Source of the DNA: Candidatus Methylopumilus turicensis
GTDB lineage: Bacteria > Pseudomonadota > Gammaproteobacteria > Burkholderiales > Methylophilaceae
NCBI RefSeq assembly: GCF_000953015.1
Contig: NZ_LN794158.1
Location: 1,054,001-1,118,000 of the forward strand
DNA: 64,000 nucleotides
Direction of reading: 5' to 3'
Part shown: positions 48,212 to 58,800 of the stretch, in pieces
Layout of the letters: the number at the start of each line of letters is the position of its first letter
How positions within the stretch are numbered: the stretch's first letter is position 1
The notes under the pieces: generated by a model
Databases searched by the model: none
Seen by the model: only the letters and a program-made list of their open reading frames with translations
What the model was told of the DNA's origin: nothing
Position numbers and translations under genes: made by a program

Positions 48212-48544
48212 CTATGGGTTTGATTTTCCTAGGGGCTTGATAACCACTGGCACACAGCTTTTACCACCACAGCAGTTGTCCATTAAGAAGGCGCTTAGCT
48301 CATTGATGATGTGTGGATTGGGGCGATAAAAGAGATTGCGGCTGACACGCTCGACTACAATCAAATCGGCTTGGAGTAGCTCTTTGAGATGAAAACTCAA
48401 GGTTGCATTGGGGATGCCAAGCACCTCGACGATGTCTTTGGGCGTGAGTCCAATATCCCCTTTTTGAACGATTAAACGAAATACATTCAGGCGGCTCTCC
48501 TGCCCTAAGGCTAAGAATGCTTTAACGGCTATTTTGTTTTCCAT
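48212..48544 (-). CDS. arsR: ArsR-family arsenic-responsive repressor
   Basis: 110 residues from the ATG at 48544. Winged-helix with KDIVEVLGIPNATLSFHLKELLQADLI. The classic ELCVCDL metal site is absent; instead the C-terminus carries NCCGGKSC, three Cys placed like the C95/C96/C102 site of the Acidithiobacillus ArsR type. It therefore probably binds As(III) at the C-terminal end. An operator was not clearly visible in the 50 bp upstream. Confidence 0.9.
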   Translation of the reverse strand: MENKIAVKAFLALGQESRLNVFRLIVQKGDIGLTPKDIVEVLGIPNATLSFHLKELLQADLIVVERVSRNLFYRPNPHIINELSAFLMDNCCGGKSCVPVVIKPLGKSNP

Positions 48545-48653
48545 ATTTCGATGATAATAAAAATATATGACCGAATAATGACACAGATTCGCGCTGTTGA
48601 AAATCTTGTGAATCTCCACACCCCCTCATTGGGTATACATTGAAATGTTAGAC

Positions 48654-48688
48654 AAAAAAAGGGCGACGTTTCCACGTAGCCCTTTCTT
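48654..48688 (-). terminator. Rho-independent terminator after the Cys-rich gene
   Basis: AAGGGC-G-ACGT / ACGT-A-GCCCTT stem (48659-48683) with one mismatch, followed on the minus strand by seven T. It lies between the Cys-rich membrane gene and arsR, so it sets them as separate units. Confidence 0.8.
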
Positions 48689-48719
48689 CAATCTAAGCGC
48701 TGGTCAATCTAAGCGCTAG
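48688..48719. repeat. Two tandem 16-bp repeats with AGCGCT palindrome
   Basis: TCAATCTAAGCGCTGG then TCAATCTAAGCGCTAG (48688-48703, 48704-48719), one mismatch, between the terminator and the stop of the Cys-rich gene. Role unknown; a 3' remnant of duplication is the simplest reading. Confidence 0.75.
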
Positions 48720-48926
48720 TTATTTACAACAAGTATTGCTTTCTGTTGCAGAGCTTTCTTTTTTTCCATTACAGCAGACACAGCGACCATTGCAGCCACA
48801 AGCACATTTACCTTTAATGAGGTATTTGATTAAAGCGGCAATAGAAAGCACCAAAGCAACATTCATCAAAATGCACATCGCAATCGCGTGCATAGGAATG
48901 GTTCCACTCATGACTTCATGCATCAT
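48720..48926 (-). CDS. Small Cys-rich membrane protein
   Basis: 68 residues from the first of two ATGs at 48926, chosen because GAGGAG lies 3-4 nt upstream of it. One membrane helix (HAIAMCILMNVALVLSIAALI, about 12-32), then a short Lys-rich turn and a cysteine-dense tail KCACGCNGRCVCCNGKK...NTCCK with eight Cys. It resembles metallothionein-like metal-binding tails. The adjacent arsenic genes suggest a role in metal(loid) handling, but this is inference. Confidence 0.75.
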   Translation of the reverse strand: MMHEVMSGTIPMHAIAMCILMNVALVLSIAALIKYLIKGKCACGCNGRCVCCNGKKESSATESNTCCK

Positions 48927-49011
48927 TTTCTCCTCATGTAAGAAACATTTATTACAAAAATAATATGGGGGCTTTTTAGCGTATTTCAAGCGCATCCAAT
49001 CAATGACGCTT

Positions 49012-49134
49012 ATTACTTAACAGCCACATTCAATCTAGTTGGTTTAATAAGGCATTCAGCAGGATCTTTCCATTCCGCTTGCTGGGCTTCATTAAGCCAT
49101 GCTTTTAATGGCTGCTCCGAATCCGGATAAGCCA
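49012..49134 (-). pseudogene. HigB/RelE-type toxin remnant
   Basis: An ORF of 40 codons (ATG at 49134) reads MAYPDSEQPLKAWLNEAQQ then AEWKDPAE. The PDSEQPLKAW...A.W..PAE block is typical of the N-terminal third of HigB-family toxins (usual length about 100 aa). The remainder (CLIKPTRLNVAVK) does not continue the family and the reading ends at a stop. No antitoxin gene is beside it. Family call from memory of the motif, not from a search. Confidence 0.5.
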
Positions 49135-49187
49135 TTAAAAGTCTTTAATTTGTGTACATGTAGACAAAATATTGAAAATTTTCAATG

Positions 49188-49916
49188 CTATGGCTTTGTG
49201 AATATCACAATATGTTGCCAGGGCAGGCTTTTGATGGTCTTTTCGTGTTGCAAACCATGCACATTCATTTCTTTGATAATTTGCGCTTCAGTCATTTTAT
49301 GGCTTGATTTAATCGGCACATTATCATCCTCTGCACGGTACTCCACTAGCACGAATCGTCCATTTTTCTTAAGCGCCTGCATGGTGTCTTGAATCACTTC
49401 AAATGGGTACGCTAGCTCATGATATACATCGACCATAATGGCTAGATCTGTACTATTTGGCGCTAGATTTGTTTTTTGATTACTGGCTAAAATCGGCGTG
49501 ATATTACGATAGGTTTTTTGTAAGTTTTTAAGTTTTCCTAGCATTTCAGGCTGAATATCCACCGCAAACACTTGGCCTTGATCACCCACTAATTTTGCCA
49601 TCTCGCGTGATAAAAAACCCGTCCCTGCCCCAATATCTGCAATGTGCATACCCGCTGATAAATTCAGTGACTTGACTAAAATATCCGTACGCTCTTCGTT
49701 CACACGATTTTGCCGCTCTAACCATGCCGCACCATGAAAACCCATCACATGGGCAATTTCGCGCCCCATGAAGACTTTGCCAGTTGCATCGGTGCTAGGT
49801 GTATAAAATTCATAGTGTGAGGTCGCATTACTTTGCGACTCTGCAATCGCCCATTGACCACCTAAAGCCGATAAAATTAAACAAAAGAATATGAGGTAAA
49901 GTTTTTTTAATTTCAT
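49188..49916 (-). CDS. Exported class I SAM-dependent methyltransferase
   Basis: 242 residues from the ATG at 49916. A Sec-type signal peptide (MKLKKLYLIFFCLILSALGG...AIA, about 1-26) precedes a Rossmann methyltransferase: SAM loop ADIGAGTGFLSREMAKL (near 92), acidic strand VFAVDIQPEML, and motif IV ILASNQKTNLA. HVMGFHGAAWLERQNR is conserved in a family of secreted methyltransferases of unknown substrate. SAM is cytoplasmic, so export is odd; the hydrophobic N-terminus may instead be a membrane anchor. Confidence 0.85.
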   Translation of the reverse strand: MKLKKLYLIFFCLILSALGGQWAIAESQSNATSHYEFYTPSTDATGKVFMGREIAHVMGFHGAAWLERQNRVNEERTDILVKSLNLSAGMHIADIGAGTGFLSREMAKLVGDQGQVFAVDIQPEMLGKLKNLQKTYRNITPILASNQKTNLAPNSTDLAIMVDVYHELAYPFEVIQDTMQALKKNGRFVLVEYRAEDDNVPIKSSHKMTEAQIIKEMNVHGLQHEKTIKSLPWQHIVIFTKP

Positions 49917-49961
49917 GGTGAATTCGAGCAGCTTGCTTTCTATTAATTCAATAATTGACAA

Positions 49962-50234
49962 ATTTAATCACTGATTTTTCAATCTGCCTTAAAAAAACAC
50001 TAAGATTTACATCGCGATAGCAAAAGTAGACAAACTTCTATTTGATAGCACATCAAGAAATTGAAAGAAAAAAGTCAAAAAACCTGCCATTTCAGGCGTC
50101 AATTCTTTTGACACAAACCCTGAATAAAAAGCTTAAAATTCACGCATGATGTTTGTATTTGGTATGTATTGAGATTTTAGACAATAAAAAAGGAGCTGTT
50201 TATTAAACAACTCCTTGATTATAAAATGTATTTT
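49962..50234. other. Intergenic region upstream of tRNA-Lys 3' end
   Basis: 273 bp, AT-rich, holding the tRNA terminator at its right end and the methyltransferase promoter somewhere at its left. No further gene or repeat seen. Confidence 0.4.
50186..50216 (-). terminator. Rho-independent terminator of tRNA-Lys
   Basis: Stem AAGGAG-x-TGTTT / AAACA-x-CTCCTT followed on the minus strand by six T, 19 bp after the tRNA 3' CCA. Confidence 0.85.
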
Positions 50235-50310
50235 TGGTGGGAGATGCGAGGGTCGAACTCGCGACAAACGGATTAAGAGTCCGCTGCTCTACCAACTGAG
50301 CTAATCTCCC
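50235..50310 (-). tRNA. tRNA-Lys (anticodon CTT)
   Basis: 76 nt on the minus strand with CCA encoded. The acceptor stem GGGAGAT pairs ATCTCCC, the D-arm reads GCTCAGTTGGTAGAGC, the anticodon loop CTCTTAA (C34-U35-U36) gives CUU, and the T-arm is GCGAGTTCGACCCTCGC. All stems pair. Confidence 0.97.
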
Positions 50311-50324
50311 CTTGAGGTCTTTAA

Positions 50325-52025
<1,701 letters not shown>

Positions 52026-52101
52026 CAATCTCACTTAACCTTCATAAGGCCGTGCTATGCTAACGGCCATTTTTTTATTTACTTTGCTTGAAAGCCACGC
52101 G

Positions 52102-53856
52102 ATGCAAAACACTCCAAACACCAGCACCGAAACCTTTATTCCAAGCAAAGATGCTTCGCTTGAATATTCGATTAAAACGCTACAAGCCAAGCTTTTGGAT
52201 ATCGGCTTTCACGTAGAAGAGCGCTCTTGGCTCAATGAAATTGAAGGCATTTGGTCGGTGCATGTGACGGATCGTGATTGCACACGTTTATTTAGCAATG
52301 GCAAAGGCGCATCGCAGCTTGCAGCAAGAGCGAGTGCGCTTGGTGAATACTTTGAGCGCCTCAGCACCAATTACTTTTGGACGCACTTTTACTTGGGTGA
52401 AGCCATAAGCAATCAAGATTATGTGCATTACCCAAATGAAAAATGGTTTCCGCTGGCTGGCGACAAATGGCCTGCTGGCTTGCTTAACAAAGAGCTGCAC
52501 AAATTCTACAACCCAGAAGGCACTGTTTCAGCGACTAAGCTCATTGACTTGAACTCTGGTAACGCCAAACGCGGTATTTGCGCGATTCCTTACACACGCT
52601 TGCGGGATAATGAAGTAGCTTACTTCCCTGTGAATTTGATTGGTAACTTATACGTGAGCAACGGCATGTCCGCCGGCAACACGCTCAAAGAAGCCCGCAC
52701 GCAAGCATTGGCGGAAATTTTTGAACGCGATATTAAATATAAAATCATTCGTGAAGGCATTTGCTTGCCAGATGTTCCTGAAGCAGTCATCAACCGCTAT
52801 CCTCGCATCGCCGCTGGCATTAAAGGCTTGCGCGATGCAGGCTATGGCATTTTGGTGAAAGACGCCTCACTGGGTGGCCAATATCCTGTGATGAACGTCA
52901 CCTTATTGCACCCAGAAGACCAAGGCTGTTTCGCGAGCTTTGGTGCGCACCCACGCTTTGAAGTGGCGCTAGAGCGTGCATTAACCGAGCTTCTGCAAGG
53001 TCGTGCAATAGATGGCCTCAAGAATTTTGTTGCGCCAGGTTTTGATATGGAAGAAATCGCCGACTCACAAAACCTAGAAATTCATTTTGTAGATTCAAGC
53101 GGCGTGATTAGCTGGAACTTCCTACGCGACACGCCAGATTATGAGTTTGTGGATTGGAACTTTGGCACCACAACGGATGAAGACTATCAATGGTGCTGCG
53201 ATACCATCCACGCGAGCGGTCACGAGATTTATATTTCAGACTTCACCCACTTAGATGTTTATGCATGCCGTATTTTTGTGCCAGGCATGTCAGAAATCTA
53301 CCCCGTGGAAGAGCTTGAGTGGGAAAACAACTCCGTGGGCAACTTGGTGCGCCCTGCTTTGCTTCGTACACAAGACCTTAGCCAAGCAGAAAGCGAAACG
53401 CTATTAGAGACATTACTAGACCTAGAGCTGGCGGATGAACTCCCTGTGACCACACTTATTGGCCTTGCGGCAGATGCTGGTAGCGTTTGGGCAGACTTAC
53501 GTGTTGGTGAACTAAAAGCATTATTAGGCCTAGCGGTGGGTGATGTTGATGTGATCTTAGAAGGCTGTGATTGGATTAGCCAATTTGGCGAATTGCCAGA
53601 AAAACGCGCCCGCGTTTATCGCTGTATTGCCGACTTAGTGCAACTACAAGAAATGACAGCACTAGACCACACCAAGCCATTTAACGCTAATTTAGCCCTC
53701 ATGTATGGCACAGAAACCTTGCAACAAGCTCAGCAATTGCTTAGCCGTGAATCTCGTTACTTTGGCCTGAATAATCTAGGTGCCAATATGGAAGGTAGCG
53801 AGATGCACAAACAGTTGTTATTGGCTTATCACAAGGTGAATGCTAAAAAGCATTAA
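52102..53856 (+). CDS. ycaO: YcaO-family protein (YcaO-type, OsmC-related subclass)
   Basis: 584 residues from the ATG at 52102 (an upstream ATG at 52057 would add a leader that relatives lack). KGASQLAARASALGEYFERLS and QALAEIFERDIKYKI are the YcaO ATP-binding motifs. The length equals that of E. coli YcaO, implicated with RimO in beta-methylthiolation of ribosomal protein S12. No precursor peptide or partner cyclodehydratase gene is nearby, so a housekeeping role is likelier than RiPP synthesis. Confidence 0.88.
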   Translation: MQNTPNTSTETFIPSKDASLEYSIKTLQAKLLDIGFHVEERSWLNEIEGIWSVHVTDRDCTRLFSNGKGASQLAARASALGEYFERLSTNYFWTHFYLGEAISNQDYVHYPNEKWFPLAGDKWPAGLLNKELHKFYNPEGTVSATKLIDLNSGNAKRGICAIPYTRLRDNEVAYFPVNLIGNLYVSNGMSAGNTLKEARTQALAEIFERDIKYKIIREGICLPDVPEAVINRYPRIAAGIKGLRDAGYGILVKDASLGGQYPVMNVTLLHPEDQGCFASFGAHPRFEVALERALTELLQGRAIDGLKNFVAPGFDMEEIADSQNLEIHFVDSSGVISWNFLRDTPDYEFVDWNFGTTTDEDYQWCCDTIHASGHEIYISDFTHLDVYACRIFVPGMSEIYPVEELEWENNSVGNLVRPALLRTQDLSQAESETLLETLLDLELADELPVTTLIGLAADAGSVWADLRVGELKALLGLAVGDVDVILEGCDWISQFGELPEKRARVYRCIADLVQLQEMTALDHTKPFNANLALMYGTETLQQAQQLLSRESRYFGLNNLGANMEGSEMHKQLLLAYHKVNAKKH

Positions 53857-53955
53857 AAGAGAAGTGTTGACGGCGGTCGGGCTTGATGCGTCCGCCCAAT
53901 TGATTGCCTGCCCATGCTTCGAAGTGCAAGCGACTGCGCTTTAATAGATCGATGT

Positions 53956-54096
53956 TGTCATGCCGCACTTGATGCGGGGTCTATTTTCTTCAATATGGAT
54001 GCCGCATCAAGTGCGGCATGACAAAATGCAACCCGCATCAAGTGCGGGGTGACAAAATACAACCCTCATCATGTGCGGGGTGACAAAATGCAACCC
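53956..54096. repeat. REP-like palindromic repeat cluster
   Basis: The 310-bp gap between the ycaO gene and the phosphomannomutase gene has no coding sequence. Within it an inverted pair (TGTCATGCCGCACTTGATGC at 53956 and GCATCAAGTGCGGCATGACA at 54003) can form a long hairpin, followed by three about 33-bp units of GCATCAAGTGCGGGGTGACAAAAT type (two of them mutated at one or two bases). The GC-rich palindrome with head-to-tail copies is REP/BIME-like; no CRISPR spacer pattern. Confidence 0.8.
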
Positions 54097-54166
54097 GAGT
54101 AAGTCGAAAACACTTACCCCTCAGCTCGGTAGGGCATAGCAGAGTACGGTCGCTGTATCCTAAGAA

Positions 54167-55582
54167 TCAAAAAGGCAACTTAACCTGCGGTGCCGCGCCT
54201 AAAATCACTGTTCTAAAGGCTTGCTGAATGCGCTTTAACGCGTCTTCAGAATCCGCCTCAAAACGCAGCACAATCACTGGCGTGGTATTGGATGGTCGCA
54301 TTAAGCCAAAACCATCTGAATATTCCACACGTAAACCATCAATGGTGATGACTTCGCTTGCGCCTTCAAACTTGGCAGATTTTTGCAAAGCAGCAATCAG
54401 CGCATGGGGCTCGCCCTCTTGCATTTGAATATGTTGCTCTGGCGTGCTCACACTATCAGGCAAGTTGTTCAAAGTTGCGCTTGGATTAGCGACTTTGCTC
54501 AAAATCTCCAGCAAACGTGCACCTGAATAGAGGCCATCATCAAAGCCATACCAGCGGCGGCCTTTGTCGGGATTATTACTATCCACTAAATCATTAAAAA
54601 ACACGTGTCCACTCATCTCGCCTGCTAAATCAGCACTGGTTTCTTTGATTTTTGCTTTCACTAGCGAATGGCCTGTTTTCCACATCAGCGGCTTGCCGTT
54701 GCGGGCTTTAATCCAGGGCGCAAGGTTACGCGTTGATTTCACATCGTAAATAATCGTCGCGCCTTGGTTACGTTGCAGCACTTCTTCTGCAAAGAGCATC
54801 AACTGGCGGTCTGGGTAAATAATCTTACCGTCTTTAGTCACCACCCCTAAACGGTCGCCATCGCCATCAAAAGCCAAACCTATCTCGGCATCGCCTTTGG
54901 CTAAGGCTTCAATTAAGTCAGATAGATTTTCTGGGACAGATGGATCGGGATGGTGATTAGGGAAATGCCCATCCACCTCACAAAATAGCTCTTGCACTGA
55001 GCAGCCAAGCGCCTCATAAAGCTTTTTGGCATATGCGCCTGCCACGCCGTTGCCACAATCTACAGCGATTTTCATAGGATGCGCCAACTTCACATCTGAA
55101 GCGATTTTGGCGATGTACGCAGATGCAATATCGTGATGACTTTCCTTACCAAGGCCGCCCGCCTCAGTCACTAAATCGGCGGTTTCAATGCGTGCACGCA
55201 GGCTTTGTATGGTTTCGCCTGAGAGCGTTTCACCCGCCAATACCATTTTCAAGCCATTGTAATCAGGTGGGTTATGACTGCCCGTGACCATCACACCGCA
55301 AGCGGTGCCAAGCGCATACGCCGCAAAGTACACCATCGGTGTAGCGACCATGCCAAGCTGAATCACATGGATGCCTGTCTTACGAATGCCGCGTGATAAA
55401 GCGCCTGCGAGTTCAGGTCCTGATAAACGACCGTCAAAGCCTATGCAGATAGTGCTTTGTTTTCTTGCCAAAGCTTCAGAACCAAGCGCCTGCCCAATGG
55501 CTTCTACAATCTCTGGCGTGAGGGTTTTACCCACAATGCCGCGAATGTCGTAAGCCTTAAAAATCTCTTTTGGGACGTGCAT
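54167..55582 (-). CDS. algC: Phosphomannomutase/phosphoglucomutase (AlgC/ManB type)
   Basis: Interconverts mannose-1- and -6-phosphate (and the glucose forms), for GDP-mannose, LPS or exopolysaccharide. 471 residues from the ATG at 55582, two bases after the iscX stop. Starts PKEIFKAYDIRGIVG; MVTGSHNPPDYNGLK is the phosphoserine loop and FDGDGDRLGVV the Mg loop; RPSNTTPVIVLRFE near the end is the phosphate loop. Confidence 0.94.
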   Translation of the reverse strand: MHVPKEIFKAYDIRGIVGKTLTPEIVEAIGQALGSEALARKQSTICIGFDGRLSGPELAGALSRGIRKTGIHVIQLGMVATPMVYFAAYALGTACGVMVTGSHNPPDYNGLKMVLAGETLSGETIQSLRARIETADLVTEAGGLGKESHHDIASAYIAKIASDVKLAHPMKIAVDCGNGVAGAYAKKLYEALGCSVQELFCEVDGHFPNHHPDPSVPENLSDLIEALAKGDAEIGLAFDGDGDRLGVVTKDGKIIYPDRQLMLFAEEVLQRNQGATIIYDVKSTRNLAPWIKARNGKPLMWKTGHSLVKAKIKETSADLAGEMSGHVFFNDLVDSNNPDKGRRWYGFDDGLYSGARLLEILSKVANPSATLNNLPDSVSTPEQHIQMQEGEPHALIAALQKSAKFEGASEVITIDGLRVEYSDGFGLMRPSNTTPVIVLRFEADSEDALKRIQQAFRTVILGAAPQVKLPF

Positions 55583-55584
55583 CA

Positions 55585-55776
55585 CTAAACTTCGTCGATC
55601 CAAATTTGCTGAATAGCCTCTAATATTTTTTCGTTGCTATTATTAGGCTCATCGCTAAACCCATCCAAAGCCATGACCCAAGCATGTAAATCAGTAAAGC
55701 GGATCACCTTAGGATCAATATCAGGATGTGCATCATATAAAGCCTCTGCAATTGCTTGTACATCAGTCCATTTCAT
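55585..55776 (-). CDS. iscX: Fe-S cluster assembly protein IscX
   Basis: 63 residues, matching IscX/Yfh[41 protein letters not shown] and a C-terminal acidic helix. It binds IscS and iron and tunes cluster assembly. Usually at the end of the isc operon; here it stands alone ahead of algC, so it has moved from its normal context. Confidence 0.92.
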   Translation of the reverse strand: MKWTDVQAIAEALYDAHPDIDPKVIRFTDLHAWVMALDGFSDEPNNSNEKILEAIQQIWIDEV

Positions 55777-55909
55777 TTTGCTACCCTCAAAAATTATTCA
55801 ACATTGGCTTGAATTATACCGCCTAGATGCGGTCAATAGGAGGGGTGAATTCACGCCCATTATGATAAAATGATGAAATTATTTTTTTAAGCCTACGAGA
55901 AAGTGACTT

Positions 55910-57157
55910 ATGTTTAGCCGAGCAAAAACGTTGAGTGTTGTAGATCCTGAATTAGCAAAATATGTAGAACTTGAGCGCGTTCGCCAAGATGAACATATCG
56001 AATTGATTGCTTCTGAAAATTACACCAGCCCTGCTGTGATGGAAGTGCAAGGCTCACAACTCACCAATAAATATGCTGAAGGCTATCCAGGCAAACGTTT
56101 TTACGGTGGCTGTGAGTACGTGGATGAAGTTGAAAAACTTGCGATTGAGCGGATTAAAAAATTGTACGGCGCTGAATATGCCAACGTACAGCCGCACTCA
56201 GGCTCACAAGCCAACCAAGCGGTTTATTTCTCGATCTTAAAACCAGGTGACACCATCATGGGGATGAACCTGGGCCATGGCGGCCATTTAACGCACGGTT
56301 CACCTGCTAACTTATCAGGCAAGCTGTTCAACATCGTGCCTTACGGCTTAAACGATAAAGAAGAAATCGACTACGACGAAATGGAGCGTATTGCGATTGA
56401 ATGCAAGCCAAAACTGTTGATTGGTGGCGCTTCTGCATATTCCCTTCGTTTTGACTGGGAACGCATGGCAGCCATCGCGAAAAAAGTGGGCGCCTATTTC
56501 ATGGTGGACATGGCGCATTACTCAGGCTTGATCGCTGGCGGCGTTTATCCAAACCCAGTGCCACATGCTGACTTCGTCACTTCAACCACGCACAAAACAT
56601 TGCGCGGCCCACGTGGCGGCATTATTTTGGCAAAAGCGGAATTTGAAAAATCAATCAATTCATACGTATTCCCTGGCTTGCAAGGCGGCCCATTGATGCA
56701 CGTCATCGCAGGTAAAGCGGTGGCATTCTTAGAGGCATTACAACCAGAGTTCAAAACTTATCAAACGCAAGTGTTGAAAAATGCCAGCGTGATGGCAGAA
56801 GAGCTAGCAAAACGCGGCTTGCGCATTATTTCAGGCCGCACAGAATCTCACGTGTTTTTGGTGGACTTACTCCCTAAAGGCTTAACAGGTAAAGCGGCGG
56901 ATGCGGCTTTGGGTTTAGCGCACATTACTGTGAATAAGAACTCTATTCCTAACGATCCAGAAAGCCCATTTGTGACGTCTGGCATTCGCATTGGCTCACC
57001 AGCCATTACTACACGCGGCTTTAAAGAAGAAGAAGCCCGTCAGGTGGCTAATTTGATTGCTGACGTATTAGATAATCCAACCGATGAAGCTGTGATTGCG
57101 GCAACTAAAGCGAAAGTGCATGCCTTAACTTCACGCTTCCCTGTGTATGGTGCCTAA
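55910..57157 (+). CDS. glyA: Serine hydroxymethyltransferase
   Basis: PLP enzyme converting serine and THF to glycine and methylene-THF; in serine-cycle and other C1 metabolism a key step. 415 residues. The Schiff-base Lys lies in [14 protein letters not shown], and [25 protein letters not shown] and [14 protein letters not shown] are conserved. First of the glyA-nrdR-ribD-tatD run. Confidence 0.97.
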   Translation: MFSRAKTLSVVDPELAKYVELERVRQDEHIELIASENYTSPAVMEVQGSQLTNKYAEGYPGKRFYGGCEYVDEVEKLAIERIKKLYGAEYANVQPHSGSQANQAVYFSILKPGDTIMGMNLGHGGHLTHGSPANLSGKLFNIVPYGLNDKEEIDYDEMERIAIECKPKLLIGGASAYSLRFDWERMAAIAKKVGAYFMVDMAHYSGLIAGGVYPNPVPHADFVTSTTHKTLRGPRGGIILAKAEFEKSINSYVFPGLQGGPLMHVIAGKAVAFLEALQPEFKTYQTQVLKNASVMAEELAKRGLRIISGRTESHVFLVDLLPKGLTGKAADAALGLAHITVNKNSIPNDPESPFVTSGIRIGSPAITTRGFKEEEARQVANLIADVLDNPTDEAVIAATKAKVHALTSRFPVYGA

Positions 57158-57164
57158 TACTTAG

Positions 57165-57632
57165 ATGAAATGCCCTTTTTGCAGCGCTGATGATACGCAA
57201 GTGATTGATTCACGCGTAAACGACGAGGGCGATTCAATTCGTCGTCGTCGTCGCTGTTCTGCTTGTGACAAACGCTTTACTACGTATGAAACCGCTGAAT
57301 TGCACTTACCGCAAGTGGTGAAGCAAAATGGTACGCGAGAAGAGTTTAACCGTGAAAAGCTACGCAGCTCTTTCACCCGCGCACTGCATAAGCGCCCAGT
57401 GCCGACTGAATATGTCGATCGAGCCATTGAACACATCGTGCAAAAAATACTTGGGCAAGGCGAACGTGAAGTGATGGCACGCGCCTTGGGCCAAAGCGTG
57501 ATGCAAGAGCTTAAAGCGATGGATAAAGTAGCCTATATCCGCTTTGCATCGGTTTATCGAAGTTTTCAAGACGTGGATGATTTCAATACCGTCATTCGTG
57601 ACCTTGACCCTCAAAAAAATCCAAAACCATGA
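57165..57632 (+). CDS. nrdR: Transcriptional repressor NrdR
   Basis: ATP-cone repressor of ribonucleotide reductase genes. 155 residues. Zinc ribbon CPFCSADD...CSACDKRF (C-x2-C pairs), basic RRRRRC linker, and an ATP-cone ([22 protein letters not shown]). 7 bp after glyA; the pair is conserved. Confidence 0.97.
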   Translation: MKCPFCSADDTQVIDSRVNDEGDSIRRRRRCSACDKRFTTYETAELHLPQVVKQNGTREEFNREKLRSSFTRALHKRPVPTEYVDRAIEHIVQKILGQGEREVMARALGQSVMQELKAMDKVAYIRFASVYRSFQDVDDFNTVIRDLDPQKNPKP

Positions 57633-57681
57633 AGTACCTTGATCTAAGATTTTGAGTCCTCAATGTTGAGCCAAGTCATTC

Positions 57682-58791
57682 ATGATGTTTACCCAAGCCG
57701 ACCATGAATATATGAGTCTTGCGCTGCGACTCGCGGAGCAAGGCTTATATACCAGCACCCCCAATCCTCGAGTCGGCTGTGTCATTGTGAACCATGGTCA
57801 AATCATTGGCCAAGGCGCGCACTTAAAAGCCGGTGAACCGCATGCCGAAATCATGGCATTAGGTGATGCACAGGCAAACTTTCCCAAGCTGATCCAAGGT
57901 GCAGATGTCTATGTGACGCTGGAACCGTGTAGCCATTTTGGTCGCACACCGCCATGCGCTGATGCGCTGATTAAAGCCGGCGTTAAACGCGTGATTGCTG
58001 CTATGCAAGACCCAAACCCCCAAGTGGCTGGTAGTGGGTTAGCCAGACTAAAAGCGGCAGGCCTTGAAGTTAAACATGGTTTAATGGAAGCGCAAGCAAG
58101 AGAGCTGAATGTCGGCTTTATTTCACGCATGACCAACCACCGACCTTTTGTCCGCACTAAAATCGCCGCCAGCCTAGACGGCAAGACAGGGCTCGCGAAC
58201 GGCGAAAGCAAATGGATTACTGGCGAAGCGGCAAGGCAAGACGTACAACATTGGCGAGCACGATCCTGCGCAATCCTTACAGGCATAGAAACTGTCTTGG
58301 CTGACGACCCACAAATGAATGTGCGCCATACTTCCCATGCACGCCAACCGCTGCGCGTTGTGGTCGATAGCCAATTGCGCCTTTCACCCAGCGCTAAAAT
58401 CTTAGCGGGCGGTAATACCTTAGTTGCCTATTTGCGTGACGCGGAAAACAAAGCTGAAGCCTTAACCAACGCTGGCGCAACCTTAATTAAGCTTCAAGCG
58501 AGTGACGGCAAAGTATGTTTAAAACAACTTTTAAGCCATCTTGCAGAGTACGGCATCAATGAGGTGACCGTTGAGGCCGGGCAAACGCTTAACGGTGCCC
58601 TGCTGTCGCTTAATTTAATCGATGAGTTTGTGTTTTACTACGCACCCACTTTGCTAGGCGCTGATGCACGCGGCATGTTTGCTATTCCAGTGTTGAAGAA
58701 TATGGAAGAGAAAGTGCAATTAAGCATCCTCGATGTCCGTCAATTCGGCCAAGATATTCGCATTAGAGCCAAACCAATCAGCAAGCCTTAA
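57682..58791 (+). CDS. ribD: Bifunctional riboflavin biosynthesis protein RibD
   Basis: 369 residues: deaminase domain with zinc site HAEIMALG and PCSHFGRTPPC, and a reductase domain (PFVRTKIAASLDGKTG, RAPSRLAVVDSQ-like core). Converts the GTP cyclohydrolase II product toward 5-amino-6-ribitylaminouracil phosphate. Two ATGs at 57682 and 57685. No FMN riboswitch is present upstream. Confidence 0.96.
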   Translation: MMFTQADHEYMSLALRLAEQGLYTSTPNPRVGCVIVNHGQIIGQGAHLKAGEPHAEIMALGDAQANFPKLIQGADVYVTLEPCSHFGRTPPCADALIKAGVKRVIAAMQDPNPQVAGSGLARLKAAGLEVKHGLMEAQARELNVGFISRMTNHRPFVRTKIAASLDGKTGLANGESKWITGEAARQDVQHWRARSCAILTGIETVLADDPQMNVRHTSHARQPLRVVVDSQLRLSPSAKILAGGNTLVAYLRDAENKAEALTNAGATLIKLQASDGKVCLKQLLSHLAEYGINEVTVEAGQTLNGALLSLNLIDEFVFYYAPTLLGADARGMFAIPVLKNMEEKVQLSILDVRQFGQDIRIRAKPISKP

Positions 58792-58800
58792 AGACTATTT

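Noticed and set aside
48490..48620. ArsR operator upstream of arsR
   Set aside because: AT-rich with no clear inverted repeat of the ATCAA-N6-TTGAT type that I could align by eye.
53956..54096. Possible CRISPR array
   Set aside because: Units are near-identical and adjacent without unique spacers of constant length, and are palindromic; REP-like repeats fit better.
55800..55909. iscX promoter with TTGACC and TATAAT
   Set aside because: Both boxes are present on the minus strand but only about 12 bp apart, too short for sigma-70, so not listed as a promoter.
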